From Leeuwenhoekiella nanhaiensis (GTDB lineage Bacteria > Bacteroidota > Bacteroidia > Flavobacteriales > Flavobacteriaceae), in contig NZ_KZ319294.1 of the NCBI RefSeq assembly GCF_002744755.1, positions 1 to 64,000 on the forward strand: DNA of 64,000 nucleotides, written 5' to 3'. Positions 54,779 through 63,821 of the stretch are shown in pieces (position 1 is the first letter of the stretch; the number at the start of each line of letters is the position of its first letter). The notes under the pieces were generated by a model, which saw nothing but the letters and a program-made list of their open reading frames with translations, made no database searches and had not been told where the DNA came from. A program made the translations under genes and the position numbers.

Positions 54779-55963
54779 ATGTTAAAGAAAAGTCTTATTG
54801 CTCTGGCTGTTGGAGGTTTCGGTATCGGAATGACCGAATTTGTGATGATGGGTATTCTGCCTGATGTAGCTAAAGACCTCAGCGTGACCATCCCCCAGGC
54901 CGGGCATTTTATATCGGCTTACGCCCTCGGCGTAGTGATTGGCGCACCCATACTTGTGGGTATTGCCGGTAATTATTCGCCTAAGAAAATACTTTTAGCC
55001 TTAATGGCAGCCTTTACCATCTTCAACGGACTCTCTGTTTTTGCAGGAAGCTATGGCTTTATGCTTATTTCGCGCTTGCTTTCGGGCCTGCCACACGGAG
55101 CCTATTTTGGTGTGGGTGCTGTGGTAGCCAGCAGACTGGCTGAAAAAGGCAAAGCGGCCAGTGCCGTAGCCGTTATGTTTAGCGGACTTACAGTAGCCAA
55201 TGTTATCGGGATTCCTTTAGGTACTTACGTGGGGCACACCATCTCCTGGCGCTATACCTTTATGATCGTGGTGGCTATTGGATTACTCACTATGGTGTCC
55301 ATCTACTTTTGGCTTCCCAAAATCGAGAAATCAACTCCCATCCCTATAACTCACGCACTTAAAATCTTTAAACGCACCGAATTGTGGCTCATTCTGGCGA
55401 TTACCGGTATTGGTACGGGTGGGTTCTTTTGCTGGTACAGCTACATCACGCCCCTGCTCACTGACGTAAGTGGTTTTGCAGACGGTATGGTGATTTTTAT
55501 TTTGATGCTCGCCGGGCTTGGGATGACTTTTGGTAATATTTTAGGAGGAAAATTGGCCGACCGCGTATCGCCCATTAAAGCGACGGCATTTTTACTTACC
55601 GCAATGGCCTTGTGCCTGCTCACCATTTTCTTTATTGCACCCGTACAGTGGATGATGCTCACCATGGTTTTTGTTACCGGAGCCTTTGCTTTTGCAACAG
55701 CACCCTCTATACAAATGCTGATGATCAAATCGGCTAAAGAGTCTGAAATGCTGGCTTCATCGGTAAACCAGGCTGCCTTTAATATCGCCAATGCTCTGGG
55801 TGCTTTTTTAGGTGGCTTGCCTATAGCAGCAGGTTACGGCTACACCTCACCCGAACTAGTAGGTGCAGGTCTTGCTGTTTGTGGTGTGGGCTTTAGCCTA
55901 AGTGTTATTCTGCTTCGGAAAAAACGCAAAAAAGCCGGCTATTACCGTTTGCAACAGGCCTAG
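54779..55963 (+). CDS. MFS transporter, AraJ/arabinose-efflux type
   Basis: A 394-residue 12-helix major facilitator. The N-terminal FGIGMTEFVMMGILPDVAKDL (about 14-34) is typical of the DHA1 AraJ/YdhP type, followed by RLLSGLPHGAYFGVGAVVASRLA. Relatives export sugars or drugs (chloramphenicol-resistance-like); the substrate is unknown. Its stop codon overlaps that of the M24 peptidase gene in the palindrome CTAG. Confidence 0.9.
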   Translation: MLKKSLIALAVGGFGIGMTEFVMMGILPDVAKDLSVTIPQAGHFISAYALGVVIGAPILVGIAGNYSPKKILLALMAAFTIFNGLSVFAGSYGFMLISRLLSGLPHGAYFGVGAVVASRLAEKGKAASAVAVMFSGLTVANVIGIPLGTYVGHTISWRYTFMIVVAIGLLTMVSIYFWLPKIEKSTPIPITHALKIFKRTELWLILAITGIGTGGFFCWYSYITPLLTDVSGFADGMVIFILMLAGLGMTFGNILGGKLADRVSPIKATAFLLTAMALCLLTIFFIAPVQWMMLTMVFVTGAFAFATAPSIQMLMIKSAKESEMLASSVNQAAFNIANALGAFLGGLPIAAGYGYTSPELVGAGLAVCGVGFSLSVILLRKKRKKAGYYRLQQA

Positions 55964-57279
55964 TCAATAAGAATCAGTTTTTCCTGTCTTTCGTTTACAT
56001 AGCGGAAGCCTTCAGGGCCCCAAAAACCGGCTTCCTCGAGCATAATGCGAATGTCTTTATTCCATTCCGGAATAGTAACGGTAGTGTTCAGCTCGATGGC
56101 GTAGGCGGTATTTTCGTAAAGCAAATAATCGCCGCTTCCGGGAACACCTTCCTGAGCATCCCACATCCCGATGGTAGGACCGGCCGAATGCCCATAAAGC
56201 CCCAGCGGATGGGTATAGATAGATGGGCGTAAACCTTCCGCTTTAGCTTCGGTTAAAGACTCCAGTAAAATTTCATTCCCTGATTTTCCGGTTTCAAAAT
56301 TAGCGGTGAAAATATCCTGCACCCGGTTTCCTTTCGCGAAGGCGTCAACCAAAAATTGCGGTGCCTCGGTCTCCCCTTCTTTTAAAACATAAGCGTGCTG
56401 CTGGCAGTCTGTATTCAGTCTTAAGTAGGAAATACCAAAGTCACAATGCAGCAGATCGCCGGGCTGAATAACTTTACCATCTGGCGTATTGCTAAAGGCC
56501 GTGATATGACTTTCCAGCTCCTCATCTGTCCGCTGAATATCTACCGTGGGATGAAACCAGGTGTCGTAACCCAGATCGGTCACTTTTTGTCTTAAAAACC
56601 AGACCACATCTTCGGTAGTGGTTTCGCCCGGAGTAATAACAGCATTACTGAAGGCTTCTGCAATCACCTCGTGCGTAGTAGCTACGAGTTTTTCAAAGAT
56701 TTCCATTTCAAGCTCCGTTCGGGTTTCGATCCAACCTACAGCCAGTGGCTCTGCAGAAACGATACGCTCTTTATATTTTGAAGGAAGGGCATTCATCAGG
56801 CCTTCATAATCGGTTTTGGTAATCCCGTCGGCGATACCATAATCTTCAGAAAAATTAATCCCGATGCTTTGGGGGTCACGGGCTTCAATGAGTTCAGCCA
56901 GCGCCTGCCATTGATTAGGTTGTTGCTCTTTATCCCAAACGGACTGAATGTTTTCGCCAAAATTATAACGGGCGACAGCCATACGCTCTACCTCGTTGGT
57001 TTCTGGATTTCGGCTAAAAACCAAAATCGTTCTGCGTCTTGCATTAAGCCAGGTCGCCGGAAGCATGGTACGCACTACCGGGTCTTCATTGTACTCGCGT
57101 GTAATTAGCACCCACATATCAATCCCGGCACGCTCCATAATCATAGGCATAACGCTTTCAAAACGCTGCTTTAAAATCGCATCTACTTTTTGAGCGCGTT
57201 CCCGCTCAGGCAGTGCCTGTGCAAGAATGGACATTGAAAAACTGAAAAACAAACTGATACTGAGTACAACTAAACGCAT
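55960..57279 (-). CDS. Exported M24-family metallopeptidase
   Basis: A 439-residue pita-bread-fold peptidase with a signal peptide ending SILAQ. The N-terminal creatinase-like domain is at about 25-185. Metal ligands follow in order: D in LLHCDFGISY, D in NTDCQQH, H in GLYGHSAGPT, E in AIELNTTV and E in IMLEEAGFWG. It may be an Xaa-Pro aminopeptidase or a relative with lost proline specificity. Overlaps the MFS gene by 4 bases tail to tail. Confidence 0.9.
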   Translation of the reverse strand: MRLVVLSISLFFSFSMSILAQALPERERAQKVDAILKQRFESVMPMIMERAGIDMWVLITREYNEDPVVRTMLPATWLNARRRTILVFSRNPETNEVERMAVARYNFGENIQSVWDKEQQPNQWQALAELIEARDPQSIGINFSEDYGIADGITKTDYEGLMNALPSKYKERIVSAEPLAVGWIETRTELEMEIFEKLVATTHEVIAEAFSNAVITPGETTTEDVVWFLRQKVTDLGYDTWFHPTVDIQRTDEELESHITAFSNTPDGKVIQPGDLLHCDFGISYLRLNTDCQQHAYVLKEGETEAPQFLVDAFAKGNRVQDIFTANFETGKSGNEILLESLTEAKAEGLRPSIYTHPLGLYGHSAGPTIGMWDAQEGVPGSGDYLLYENTAYAIELNTTVTIPEWNKDIRIMLEEAGFWGPEGFRYVNERQEKLILID

Positions 57280-57324
57280 ACATTAGATTTTAGAATTTTT
57301 AAATTTAAGAGATACCCACAACTA

Positions 57325-57351
57325 AAAAAAGGTGCTTGAAGCACCTTTTTT
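57325..57351 (-). terminator. Terminator behind the Gly/Tyr-rich protein gene
   Basis: Stem AAAAAAGGTGC (57325-57335) with GCACCTTTTTT (57341-57351), loop of 5. It begins directly behind the stop codon at 57353. Confidence 0.85.
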
Positions 57352-57352
57352 G

Positions 57353-57811
57353 TTAATTGTCCCGTTCCTTTTTCCGTTTTCGTACGGCCGACTGTGAAAA
57401 ATCCATCGTAATGAGTTTTTCTACCTCTTCTTCCGTAAGAATCGATTTCAGGTTTGATTTAAAATCGTTTTGCATACGCTCAAAATCCTTGCGCATCGTC
57501 TCTGCATCTTTTCCTTTTTCTTTCTGAAGCGCCATCACTTTATTGAAATGCTCTTCCAGGTAGGTACGTAAAACTTCGGTCTCAAAAGGATCGAGTTTAA
57601 ACTCTGCTACATATTCGGGTAAACGTTCGTCTGCAATTTCTGCTGCAGTAGGAGGCTCTTCCGTAGGCCCGGAAGGTCCTGTTTGTCCCATCATACTGCT
57701 TCCCATTCGGCTACGACCGTAACCTCCATAACCCCTGCCATAACCGTATTGTGCCGATGCTTCATAAACACCCAGTACAATTAGTATTACGACCATTACT
57801 GCTGTTCTCAT
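57353..57811 (-). CDS. Small secreted protein with Gly/Tyr-rich N-terminus
   Basis: 152 residues: signal peptide ending ASAQ, a stretch YGYGRGYGGYGRSRMGSSMM (22-41), a P/T linker, then a helical part (about 60-152) rich in E and K with ERMQNDFKSNLKSILTEEEVEK and a very basic end RKRKKERDN. The helical part recalls DUF4890 or Spy-like periplasmic proteins. It is monocistronic with its own terminator. Confidence 0.72.
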   Translation of the reverse strand: MRTAVMVVILIVLGVYEASAQYGYGRGYGGYGRSRMGSSMMGQTGPSGPTEEPPTAAEIADERLPEYVAEFKLDPFETEVLRTYLEEHFNKVMALQKEKGKDAETMRKDFERMQNDFKSNLKSILTEEEVEKLITMDFSQSAVRKRKKERDN

Positions 57812-57935
57812 ACTTCAAAATTTTCAGTTAACGTATTATATTTCATCCCAATAAGCTTCCAAACATTGGCGTAAAAATACCATTTTGAGAAAATTATCAA
57901 AATGTTCAGGTCTCATTTATCGAGCAAAACTACTA

Positions 57936-59780
57936 TTAATTAGCGGCTTTAACCAATCTTATAAATTCGGCGCGGAAACCTTCTGCATCAGCAGACCTTC
58001 CTTTTTCGGCCAGATTGAGCGTTACTGCCCGGTCTGCGTCATTTTTAAAGGGAGAATCGCGCAACTGCATCCCGAAGAGTGCCACGCCCGCCATAAAATT
58101 AAAATCTGCCGAAGCCTCTTCGATAGTTTTAAACGTATTGGCTACCGGTTGCTCAACCAGCATACTGCGATCTCCATCCGGTTTTTTATAGCGCACTTTT
58201 ACCAGCATGAGTTCGTTAGCATCAGCCTCACCGGAAGGTATATTGGTGCTGTATTTTAAATCGTCAACCGGCTTTAAAAAAGGAGTTTGTACTCCTTCCG
58301 GAACCACTTCGTAGAGCGCAGTCACGGTATGCCCGCTACCGATCTCGCCGGCATCCTTGGTATCATCCCGAAAATCTTCGGCATTCAGCATTCGGTTTTC
58401 ATAACCTATGAGGCGATAGCCCTGTACTAAAGCAGGATTGAATTCCACCTGAATTTTGACATCCTTTGCGATGGTATACAATGTACCGCCAAACTCGGTA
58501 CCTAAAACTTTTCTGGCTTCCTGCATTGTGTCGATATAGGCATAGTTCCCGTTGCCTTTATCGGCCAGGGTTTCGAGCTTTGAATCTTTATAATTGCCCA
58601 TTCCGAAGCCCAGAGCGGTAAAAAAGATACCCGATTTTCTTTTTTCGGTAATCAGATCTTCCATCGCACTGTCGCTGCTAAGCCCCACGTTAAAATCTCC
58701 GTCTGTAGCGAGAATGATACGATTATTGCCACCGTCTATAAATTGTTCTTCCGCCAGTTTATAAGCCAGTTCAAGTCCTGCGCCACCGGCAGTGCTGCCT
58801 CCCGCTTCCAGTTTATCAAGCGCGTTAAGGATTTCGCTTTTGTTCGATCCGTTTGTAGGTTCTAAAACGGTTCCTGCCGCGCCGGCATAAACCACAATGG
58901 ACACTTTATCTTCCTCACGCAATTGATTGACCAAAATCTTGAAAGCCGATTTCAGAAGCGGAAGTTTATTAGCCGCACCCATAGAACCCGAAACATCAAG
59001 TAGAAAAACCAGATTGGAAGGCGGTAAATTCTCCAGCGGAATCTCCTTCCCCTGAATACCTATTTTTACAAGGCGGGTATCTTTATTCCATGGAGTTTGA
59101 ACCACTTCGGTATCTATACAAAAAGGTTCATCTCCATCAGGTTTTGGGTAATCGTAGTTGAAATAATTGATCATCTCCTCAATACGCACCGCATCTGCCG
59201 GGATATCCTGACCGTTATTGATCATACGGCGAATGTTGCTGTATGCCGCACGGTCTACATCAATAGAAAACGTAGAAAGCGGCTGGGCTTTTACATGATT
59301 AAATTCATTTTCTTCAAGCTTCGCATAACTCTCTGAATTTTGCTGATGATATGATGAGTTGTGTATGGAAACACCGGAAGCCATCCCACGAATCATTACC
59401 GCCTGTGTAGTTGGTGGCGGTGGGGAATTCATATCCATTTTATCTTCTGCCACTTCTAAAAAAATAACTTCTTCTAAAACAGCCTGAGAGGGATTTAAAA
59501 CTACTTTTAAGGGTTTGGTATTCTTGACTTTTACCTTTTCGGTCTTATATCCCACAAAACTAAACTCAAGCACATCTCCCACATAGGTTTGTAATTCAAA
59601 ATTGCCATCGTAATCTGTTACTGTTTTTTTCTTGGTTTTGGCACTTACAACATTGGTGCCGGGCAGTCCCCTGGTTCCATCGGTGACCGTGCCCTTAAGT
59701 GTAAAAAGTTCCTGTGCGTTTGTGGGTAATGCGAGTGCTGTGCAGAGGAGAACCCACAGCAAAAGTGTAGTTTTTTTCAT
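57936..59780 (-). CDS. VWA-domain protein with N-terminal CarboxypepD_reg-like domain
   Basis: A 614-residue exported protein: signal peptide ending TNAQE, CarboxypepD_reg-like domain about 27-95 (LKGTVTDGTRGLPGTNVV), linker with PPPPTTQAVMIRG, a von Willebrand factor domain (about 165-190), VWA MIDAS D262-V-S264-G-S266 and a C-terminal DUF3520-like domain. It resembles E. coli YfbK-type proteins with the Bacteroidota N-terminal extension. The upstream extension to 59831 begins before the signal peptide, so ATG 59780 is preferred. The ligand is unknown; MIDAS proteins bind partners through a divalent cation. Confidence 0.87.
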   Translation of the reverse strand: MKKTTLLLWVLLCTALALPTNAQELFTLKGTVTDGTRGLPGTNVVSAKTKKKTVTDYDGNFELQTYVGDVLEFSFVGYKTEKVKVKNTKPLKVVLNPSQAVLEEVIFLEVAEDKMDMNSPPPPTTQAVMIRGMASGVSIHNSSYHQQNSESYAKLEENEFNHVKAQPLSTFSIDVDRAAYSNIRRMINNGQDIPADAVRIEEMINYFNYDYPKPDGDEPFCIDTEVVQTPWNKDTRLVKIGIQGKEIPLENLPPSNLVFLLDVSGSMGAANKLPLLKSAFKILVNQLREEDKVSIVVYAGAAGTVLEPTNGSNKSEILNALDKLEAGGSTAGGAGLELAYKLAEEQFIDGGNNRIILATDGDFNVGLSSDSAMEDLITEKRKSGIFFTALGFGMGNYKDSKLETLADKGNGNYAYIDTMQEARKVLGTEFGGTLYTIAKDVKIQVEFNPALVQGYRLIGYENRMLNAEDFRDDTKDAGEIGSGHTVTALYEVVPEGVQTPFLKPVDDLKYSTNIPSGEADANELMLVKVRYKKPDGDRSMLVEQPVANTFKTIEEASADFNFMAGVALFGMQLRDSPFKNDADRAVTLNLAEKGRSADAEGFRAEFIRLVKAAN

Positions 59781-59875
59781 CGGACTTATTTTAAGATTAC
59801 CTGAAACGGGTATCAAGTATCCTGCCAACAATTTGAAAACGAAAAGTCTAGAATAAAAATAGAAAGGAGAAATCT

Positions 59876-60952
59876 CTATATCCTCGAATCCGCATCAAGC
59901 GCGGTAAGGATGTCGCTGCGCTTTATTTTTCCGTTAGGTGTGCGGGCAAATGTGGGTATGCAATAGATTTCTTTGGGCACCTCGTACTTATCTAAAACTT
60001 CAAAATCAAGACGCGACGCATCAAAACTGTCGCACTCCATAACCAGTACCAGGCGCTCGCCTAATTTCTCATCAGGCTCCCCACCTACAATAAACGGAAC
60101 ATCGATCTGATGAGCCAGTTTTTTCTCGATACTTTCAGGAAACAATTTGATTCCCCCGCTGTTTACCACATTATCCAGGCGGCCTAACCAGTGAAATTTT
60201 TTGTAGCTAATGAGTTTTACAAGATCGTTAGTTACGATAGGATCTGAAGTTACTTTTGGTGCTTTCACCACTAGACAACCCCGTTCATCCTGACTTACGG
60301 TAACCTTACTCAGGGTTTTAAACGGCTGCTCAGACTCCTGACTCTTTTTTGAATTGACCCGGCGCACCGCAATATGTGTGATGGTCTCGGTCATCCCGTA
60401 GGTTTCATAAATCTTGGTGGGGCTATCCTGTACCAAATCTTTCAGGCTTTGTGAAAAGGCGCCGCCGCCTATAATGAGCTTACCCAGTAGATGCAAACGG
60501 GCAATGCTGTTATCGAGCTGAAAAGGCGTCATCGCCGAAAAATCATAGCGTTTAAAAACCTGATCAAGCGGATTGGATTTGGGTGGTACAACATCAAGCT
60601 TCCAGCCCAAAATGGCTGCGCGTACAAACATCATTTTACCGGCAATAAAACGGGTAGGCAGGCAATGTAAAGAGGTCGTGCCGGGATCCAGTTTAAAGCG
60701 CTTGGCAGTGGCTTTTGCGCTGTTGATCATATGCTTTTTAAGGATCTTGATGCTCTTGGGATCGCCGGTAGAGCCAGATGTATTGACGTAAACATAATCC
60801 TTGTCGTTCAGCCAATCCAGGATGAATGTGCCCAGTTCCTGCTCGTAAAGTTCTCCTGTTTCCTGAAATTCAACAGCCAGTTCTCGCAATGCGGGAGCTT
60901 TAAGTGAAGTGCCATTGAGTTGAAAATCTGGGTGTACAGGATACTTTGACAT
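59876..60952 (-). CDS. menE: o-Succinylbenzoate-CoA ligase
   Basis: A 358-residue AMP-binding enzyme, shorter than the usual MenE. The P-loop YVNTSGSTGDPKSI is near residue 55-68, the A5 motif YETYGMTETITHI near 187-199, and the terminal lysine is in TPNGKIKRSDIL. It activates o-succinylbenzoate for menaquinone synthesis. Position in the menA-menC operon supports the call. The frame could start one codon earlier at a GTG (60955). Confidence 0.92.
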   Translation of the reverse strand: MSKYPVHPDFQLNGTSLKAPALRELAVEFQETGELYEQELGTFILDWLNDKDYVYVNTSGSTGDPKSIKILKKHMINSAKATAKRFKLDPGTTSLHCLPTRFIAGKMMFVRAAILGWKLDVVPPKSNPLDQVFKRYDFSAMTPFQLDNSIARLHLLGKLIIGGGAFSQSLKDLVQDSPTKIYETYGMTETITHIAVRRVNSKKSQESEQPFKTLSKVTVSQDERGCLVVKAPKVTSDPIVTNDLVKLISYKKFHWLGRLDNVVNSGGIKLFPESIEKKLAHQIDVPFIVGGEPDEKLGERLVLVMECDSFDASRLDFEVLDKYEVPKEIYCIPTFARTPNGKIKRSDILTALDADSRI

Positions 60953-60967
60953 CACATAAGATTTAGG

Positions 60968-61921
60968 TTAATCTGCCGCCAGGTGGTCTTCAAGCGAAGG
61001 CTCCTGCGGTGGTTCTACAGGACCAAATAATTTTTCCTTCCAGCCCGTCCATTTATACTTGTAGGCTAAAATCCCTAAAAAGATAGGATAAATTATGAAA
61101 ACCGGAAGCACATCAAACAAATCTGCTTTCGGGTCTGAAATATCTTTAAAAATCGAATCGGTTTGAAACGCGGTCCAGTCGGCAGTTACTAATAAGGCAG
61201 TGATCAGATTATTACCGGCATGAAAGCCAAGAGCAAGCTCCATTCCTTCATCCATTAGCGTCATAATACCCAGCAGAAAACCGGTTCCAAAATAAAATAC
61301 CATCACAATCTCTCCCATTGCGCCAATCTCCGGGTTGAAGTAATGCATTCCACCAAAAATCAGCGAGGTCATCACCAGCGGAAACCAGCGGTTTTTGGCT
61401 AAAATTCCAAAACCTTGCATAAGATATCCTCTAAAAACAAATTCTTCAACACTGGTCTGAATGGGAACAAAAAGGACTGCAATTACAACAAGTATCGCAA
61501 AAGGAACAGGATCAAAAGTAAGCAGCAAGTCTTCCGGACTGTAGAAATAAGCCGCGAGCGTCATTACTACGGTGTAAACAGTAACCAGACCGAAAGCAAA
61601 CCAGGCGCGACTCCAGTCAAATTTTGGCCGGGTCGTGACCATATCTTTAAACTTTTGCTGATGCAAAAACTTTACGGCAAATAAAATTCCGCCAAGGGCG
61701 AAAACAAAAGAAATCAGTATTAAGAAGAACGTAAGGTTTTTATTGAGCGTTGTAAAAAGGTCTGATTCATCCATTCCCTGCATTAATTCAGGTCCTTTTT
61801 TGATGAAGAGAGCAACAACCAGAGGTATTTGACCAATACCCGATGCTATAAAAATAATGAGTGAACCTACGAGGTATCGCCAGAATCCGTTTTGCGCTTT
61901 ATACGCCTGTGCTATAAACAT
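60968..61921 (-). CDS. CPBP-family intramembrane glutamic protease
   Basis: A 317-residue, eight-helix membrane protein with the CPBP/Abi motifs: E159-E160-F-V-F-R (EExxxR), SLIFGGMHYF with a conserved His, and LGFHAGNN. The active site resembles that of Rce1. Such genes occur between menC and menE in other Bacteroidota, but no role in menaquinone synthesis is known. It starts 3 bases behind menC and ends 15 bases before menE, so all three should be translated from one mRNA. Confidence 0.88.
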   Translation of the reverse strand: MFIAQAYKAQNGFWRYLVGSLIIFIASGIGQIPLVVALFIKKGPELMQGMDESDLFTTLNKNLTFFLILISFVFALGGILFAVKFLHQQKFKDMVTTRPKFDWSRAWFAFGLVTVYTVVMTLAAYFYSPEDLLLTFDPVPFAILVVIAVLFVPIQTSVEEFVFRGYLMQGFGILAKNRWFPLVMTSLIFGGMHYFNPEIGAMGEIVMVFYFGTGFLLGIMTLMDEGMELALGFHAGNNLITALLVTADWTAFQTDSIFKDISDPKADLFDVLPVFIIYPIFLGILAYKYKWTGWKEKLFGPVEPPQEPSLEDHLAAD

Positions 61922-61924
61922 AAA

Positions 61925-62959
61925 TTAAAATTGAAAGCTCCAGTTTTGTTGGGCATCGTACCACAACTCCCCGTGCCTGATATCAAGTGGGGAAGATACA
62001 TTATTTGTATATAATGCGCCAGTACCCAGACCCTGAGGGATGGTGGTCTTTTTTTCAAAAGTGTATTGCGCAATGGCATTAAGACCTATGTTACTTTCGA
62101 GGGCTGAAGTAATCCACCAGTCGATCCCTTGCTCTTCGGCCAGTTGAATCCAGGTATCGCTGCCGCGAAAACCCCCTACCAGACTGGGTTTTAAGATGAT
62201 GTACTGGGGTTTTATGTCCTGAAGTAATTCTTTCTGCCGGGCATAGCCAAAAACGCCGATTAACTCTTCATCAAGTGCGATAGGAAGCGGAGTTTGCTTA
62301 CACAATTGAGCCATCGCCTGCTCCTGTCCCTGCCGTATGGGTTGCTCAATAGAATGCAGGTCAAGCGCGGCAAGACGGGTAAGTTTATCAAGTGCTTCTT
62401 CAGGTTTGAAAGCTCCATTAGCATCTACCCGAAGCGTTATTTCTTCAGCGGAATAGCGTTTGCGGATGCCTTCCAGAAGTTTAATTTCGGTATCAAAATC
62501 AATCGCACCTATTTTCATCTTGATGCAGTCAAAACCGGCTTCCAGCTTTTCGGCGATCTGCTCCTGCATAAACGAAGCTTCACCCATCCAGATCAGGCCG
62601 TTAATTGCGATGCCTTTTTCGCCCTGCGTAAATGCCGAAGGAAATAATTCAAAGGGATTTTCAGCCTTTAAAGACCTGAAAGCCATTTCAATCCCAAACT
62701 GAATACTGGGAAAACCTTCAAGGCTGTCATAAAGTTTTTGTTCCCCGAGATGAATGTTTTCACAAGCCCATTTCAATGTTTCCTCATAATCAGGCCGGTC
62801 GTCTATGCTGAGTCCGCGAAGGATTCCGCATTCACCGTAGCCTACCCTCCCGGCTTCTTCGATTTTAATAAACCAGGTTTCCTTGGTATTAAGAACGCCC
62901 CGCGAAGTACCGCTGGGGCGTTTAAATTCTAAAATGTGTTTTTTATAGGTCGCCTGCAC
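61925..62959 (-). CDS. menC: o-Succinylbenzoate synthase
   Basis: A 344-residue enolase-superfamily enzyme: K147-x-K149 (CIKMKIG), metal ligands D179 (RVDANG), E205 (SIEQP) and D230 (ALDEE), then KPSLVGG with the second catalytic Lys. It dehydrates SHCHC to o-succinylbenzoate in menaquinone synthesis. It lies 11 bases behind the MBL-fold gene. Confidence 0.94.
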   Translation of the reverse strand: MQATYKKHILEFKRPSGTSRGVLNTKETWFIKIEEAGRVGYGECGILRGLSIDDRPDYEETLKWACENIHLGEQKLYDSLEGFPSIQFGIEMAFRSLKAENPFELFPSAFTQGEKGIAINGLIWMGEASFMQEQIAEKLEAGFDCIKMKIGAIDFDTEIKLLEGIRKRYSAEEITLRVDANGAFKPEEALDKLTRLAALDLHSIEQPIRQGQEQAMAQLCKQTPLPIALDEELIGVFGYARQKELLQDIKPQYIILKPSLVGGFRGSDTWIQLAEEQGIDWWITSALESNIGLNAIAQYTFEKKTTIPQGLGTGALYTNNVSSPLDIRHGELWYDAQQNWSFQF

Positions 62960-62970
62960 GCGCTTGTGAT

Positions 62971-63651
62971 TTAAAGAGTCATCGAATTGCCAATCTCTAA
63001 CAGCGTCAAATCTTTTTCGACTGCCTTGAAGGCCTTTTTAGCTTCCTCGTGATCGATCTCAATATAGCCAAAGGTATCGTAATGGCATCCTAAGATTTTA
63101 TCGCACTCGATAAAGTCGCTGGCGCGAACAGCGTCTGCAATTCCCATGGTGAAATTATCGCCTATGGGCAAAATCGCCAGATCGAGATCAAATTCCATCG
63201 GGATCAATTTCATATCCATCGTAAGTGCTGTATCTCCTGCCATATAAATTGTTTTTCCGGCCATCGAAAAAATAAAACCGCCGGGTTGGCCGCCATAGCT
63301 TCCGTCAGGAAATGAACTGGTATGAATGGCATTAACATATTTTACTTTCCCAAATGGAAATGCCCAGCTACCGCCGTGATTCATCGGGTGCACTTCAATG
63401 CCTTTCGCCTCGTAGTGATTGGCGATCTCAAAATTACTTACAATAGTAGCGCCGCTTTGTTTTGCAATGGCTTCGGCATCTAGAGTATGATCCTGATGCG
63501 CGTGGGTTAAAAATATATAATCGGGATTTAAGGTTTTGATATCCACTTTATCTTTGGCCAGGTCGTTTCCGGTGATAAAGGGGTCTGTGAGTATTCTTAC
63601 GTCTTCGGTTTCTATGGCAAAACAGTTTTGCCCGTAAAATGTGATTTTCAT
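62971..63651 (-). CDS. Metallo-beta-lactamase-fold hydrolase, UPF0173 type
   Basis: A 226-residue MBL-fold protein. The metal motif H50-A-H52-Q-D54-H55 is complete, followed by HTSSFPDGSYGGQPGGFIF, MAGDTALTMDMKLI and GCHYDTFG. Substrate unknown; the same gene commonly stands between menA and menC in Flavobacteriia, so a thioesterase or accessory step in menaquinone synthesis is possible but unproven. Confidence 0.9.
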   Translation of the reverse strand: MKITFYGQNCFAIETEDVRILTDPFITGNDLAKDKVDIKTLNPDYIFLTHAHQDHTLDAEAIAKQSGATIVSNFEIANHYEAKGIEVHPMNHGGSWAFPFGKVKYVNAIHTSSFPDGSYGGQPGGFIFSMAGKTIYMAGDTALTMDMKLIPMEFDLDLAILPIGDNFTMGIADAVRASDFIECDKILGCHYDTFGYIEIDHEEAKKAFKAVEKDLTLLEIGNSMTL

Positions 63652-63821
63652 CTGTTTTAGTTTATTGTTATTATATCGTCAGATGCAATTCGCCAATTAA
63701 GACCCCTTGAAAACATCGGGATTTATAAATGGCTCATTTCATAATTCTTTTTTTAATCTTTTAAATTTCGCCAAGCGAAAGCAGATCAAAAAATCCTGTA
63801 CGATAAGTTTTCGTTAAAATG

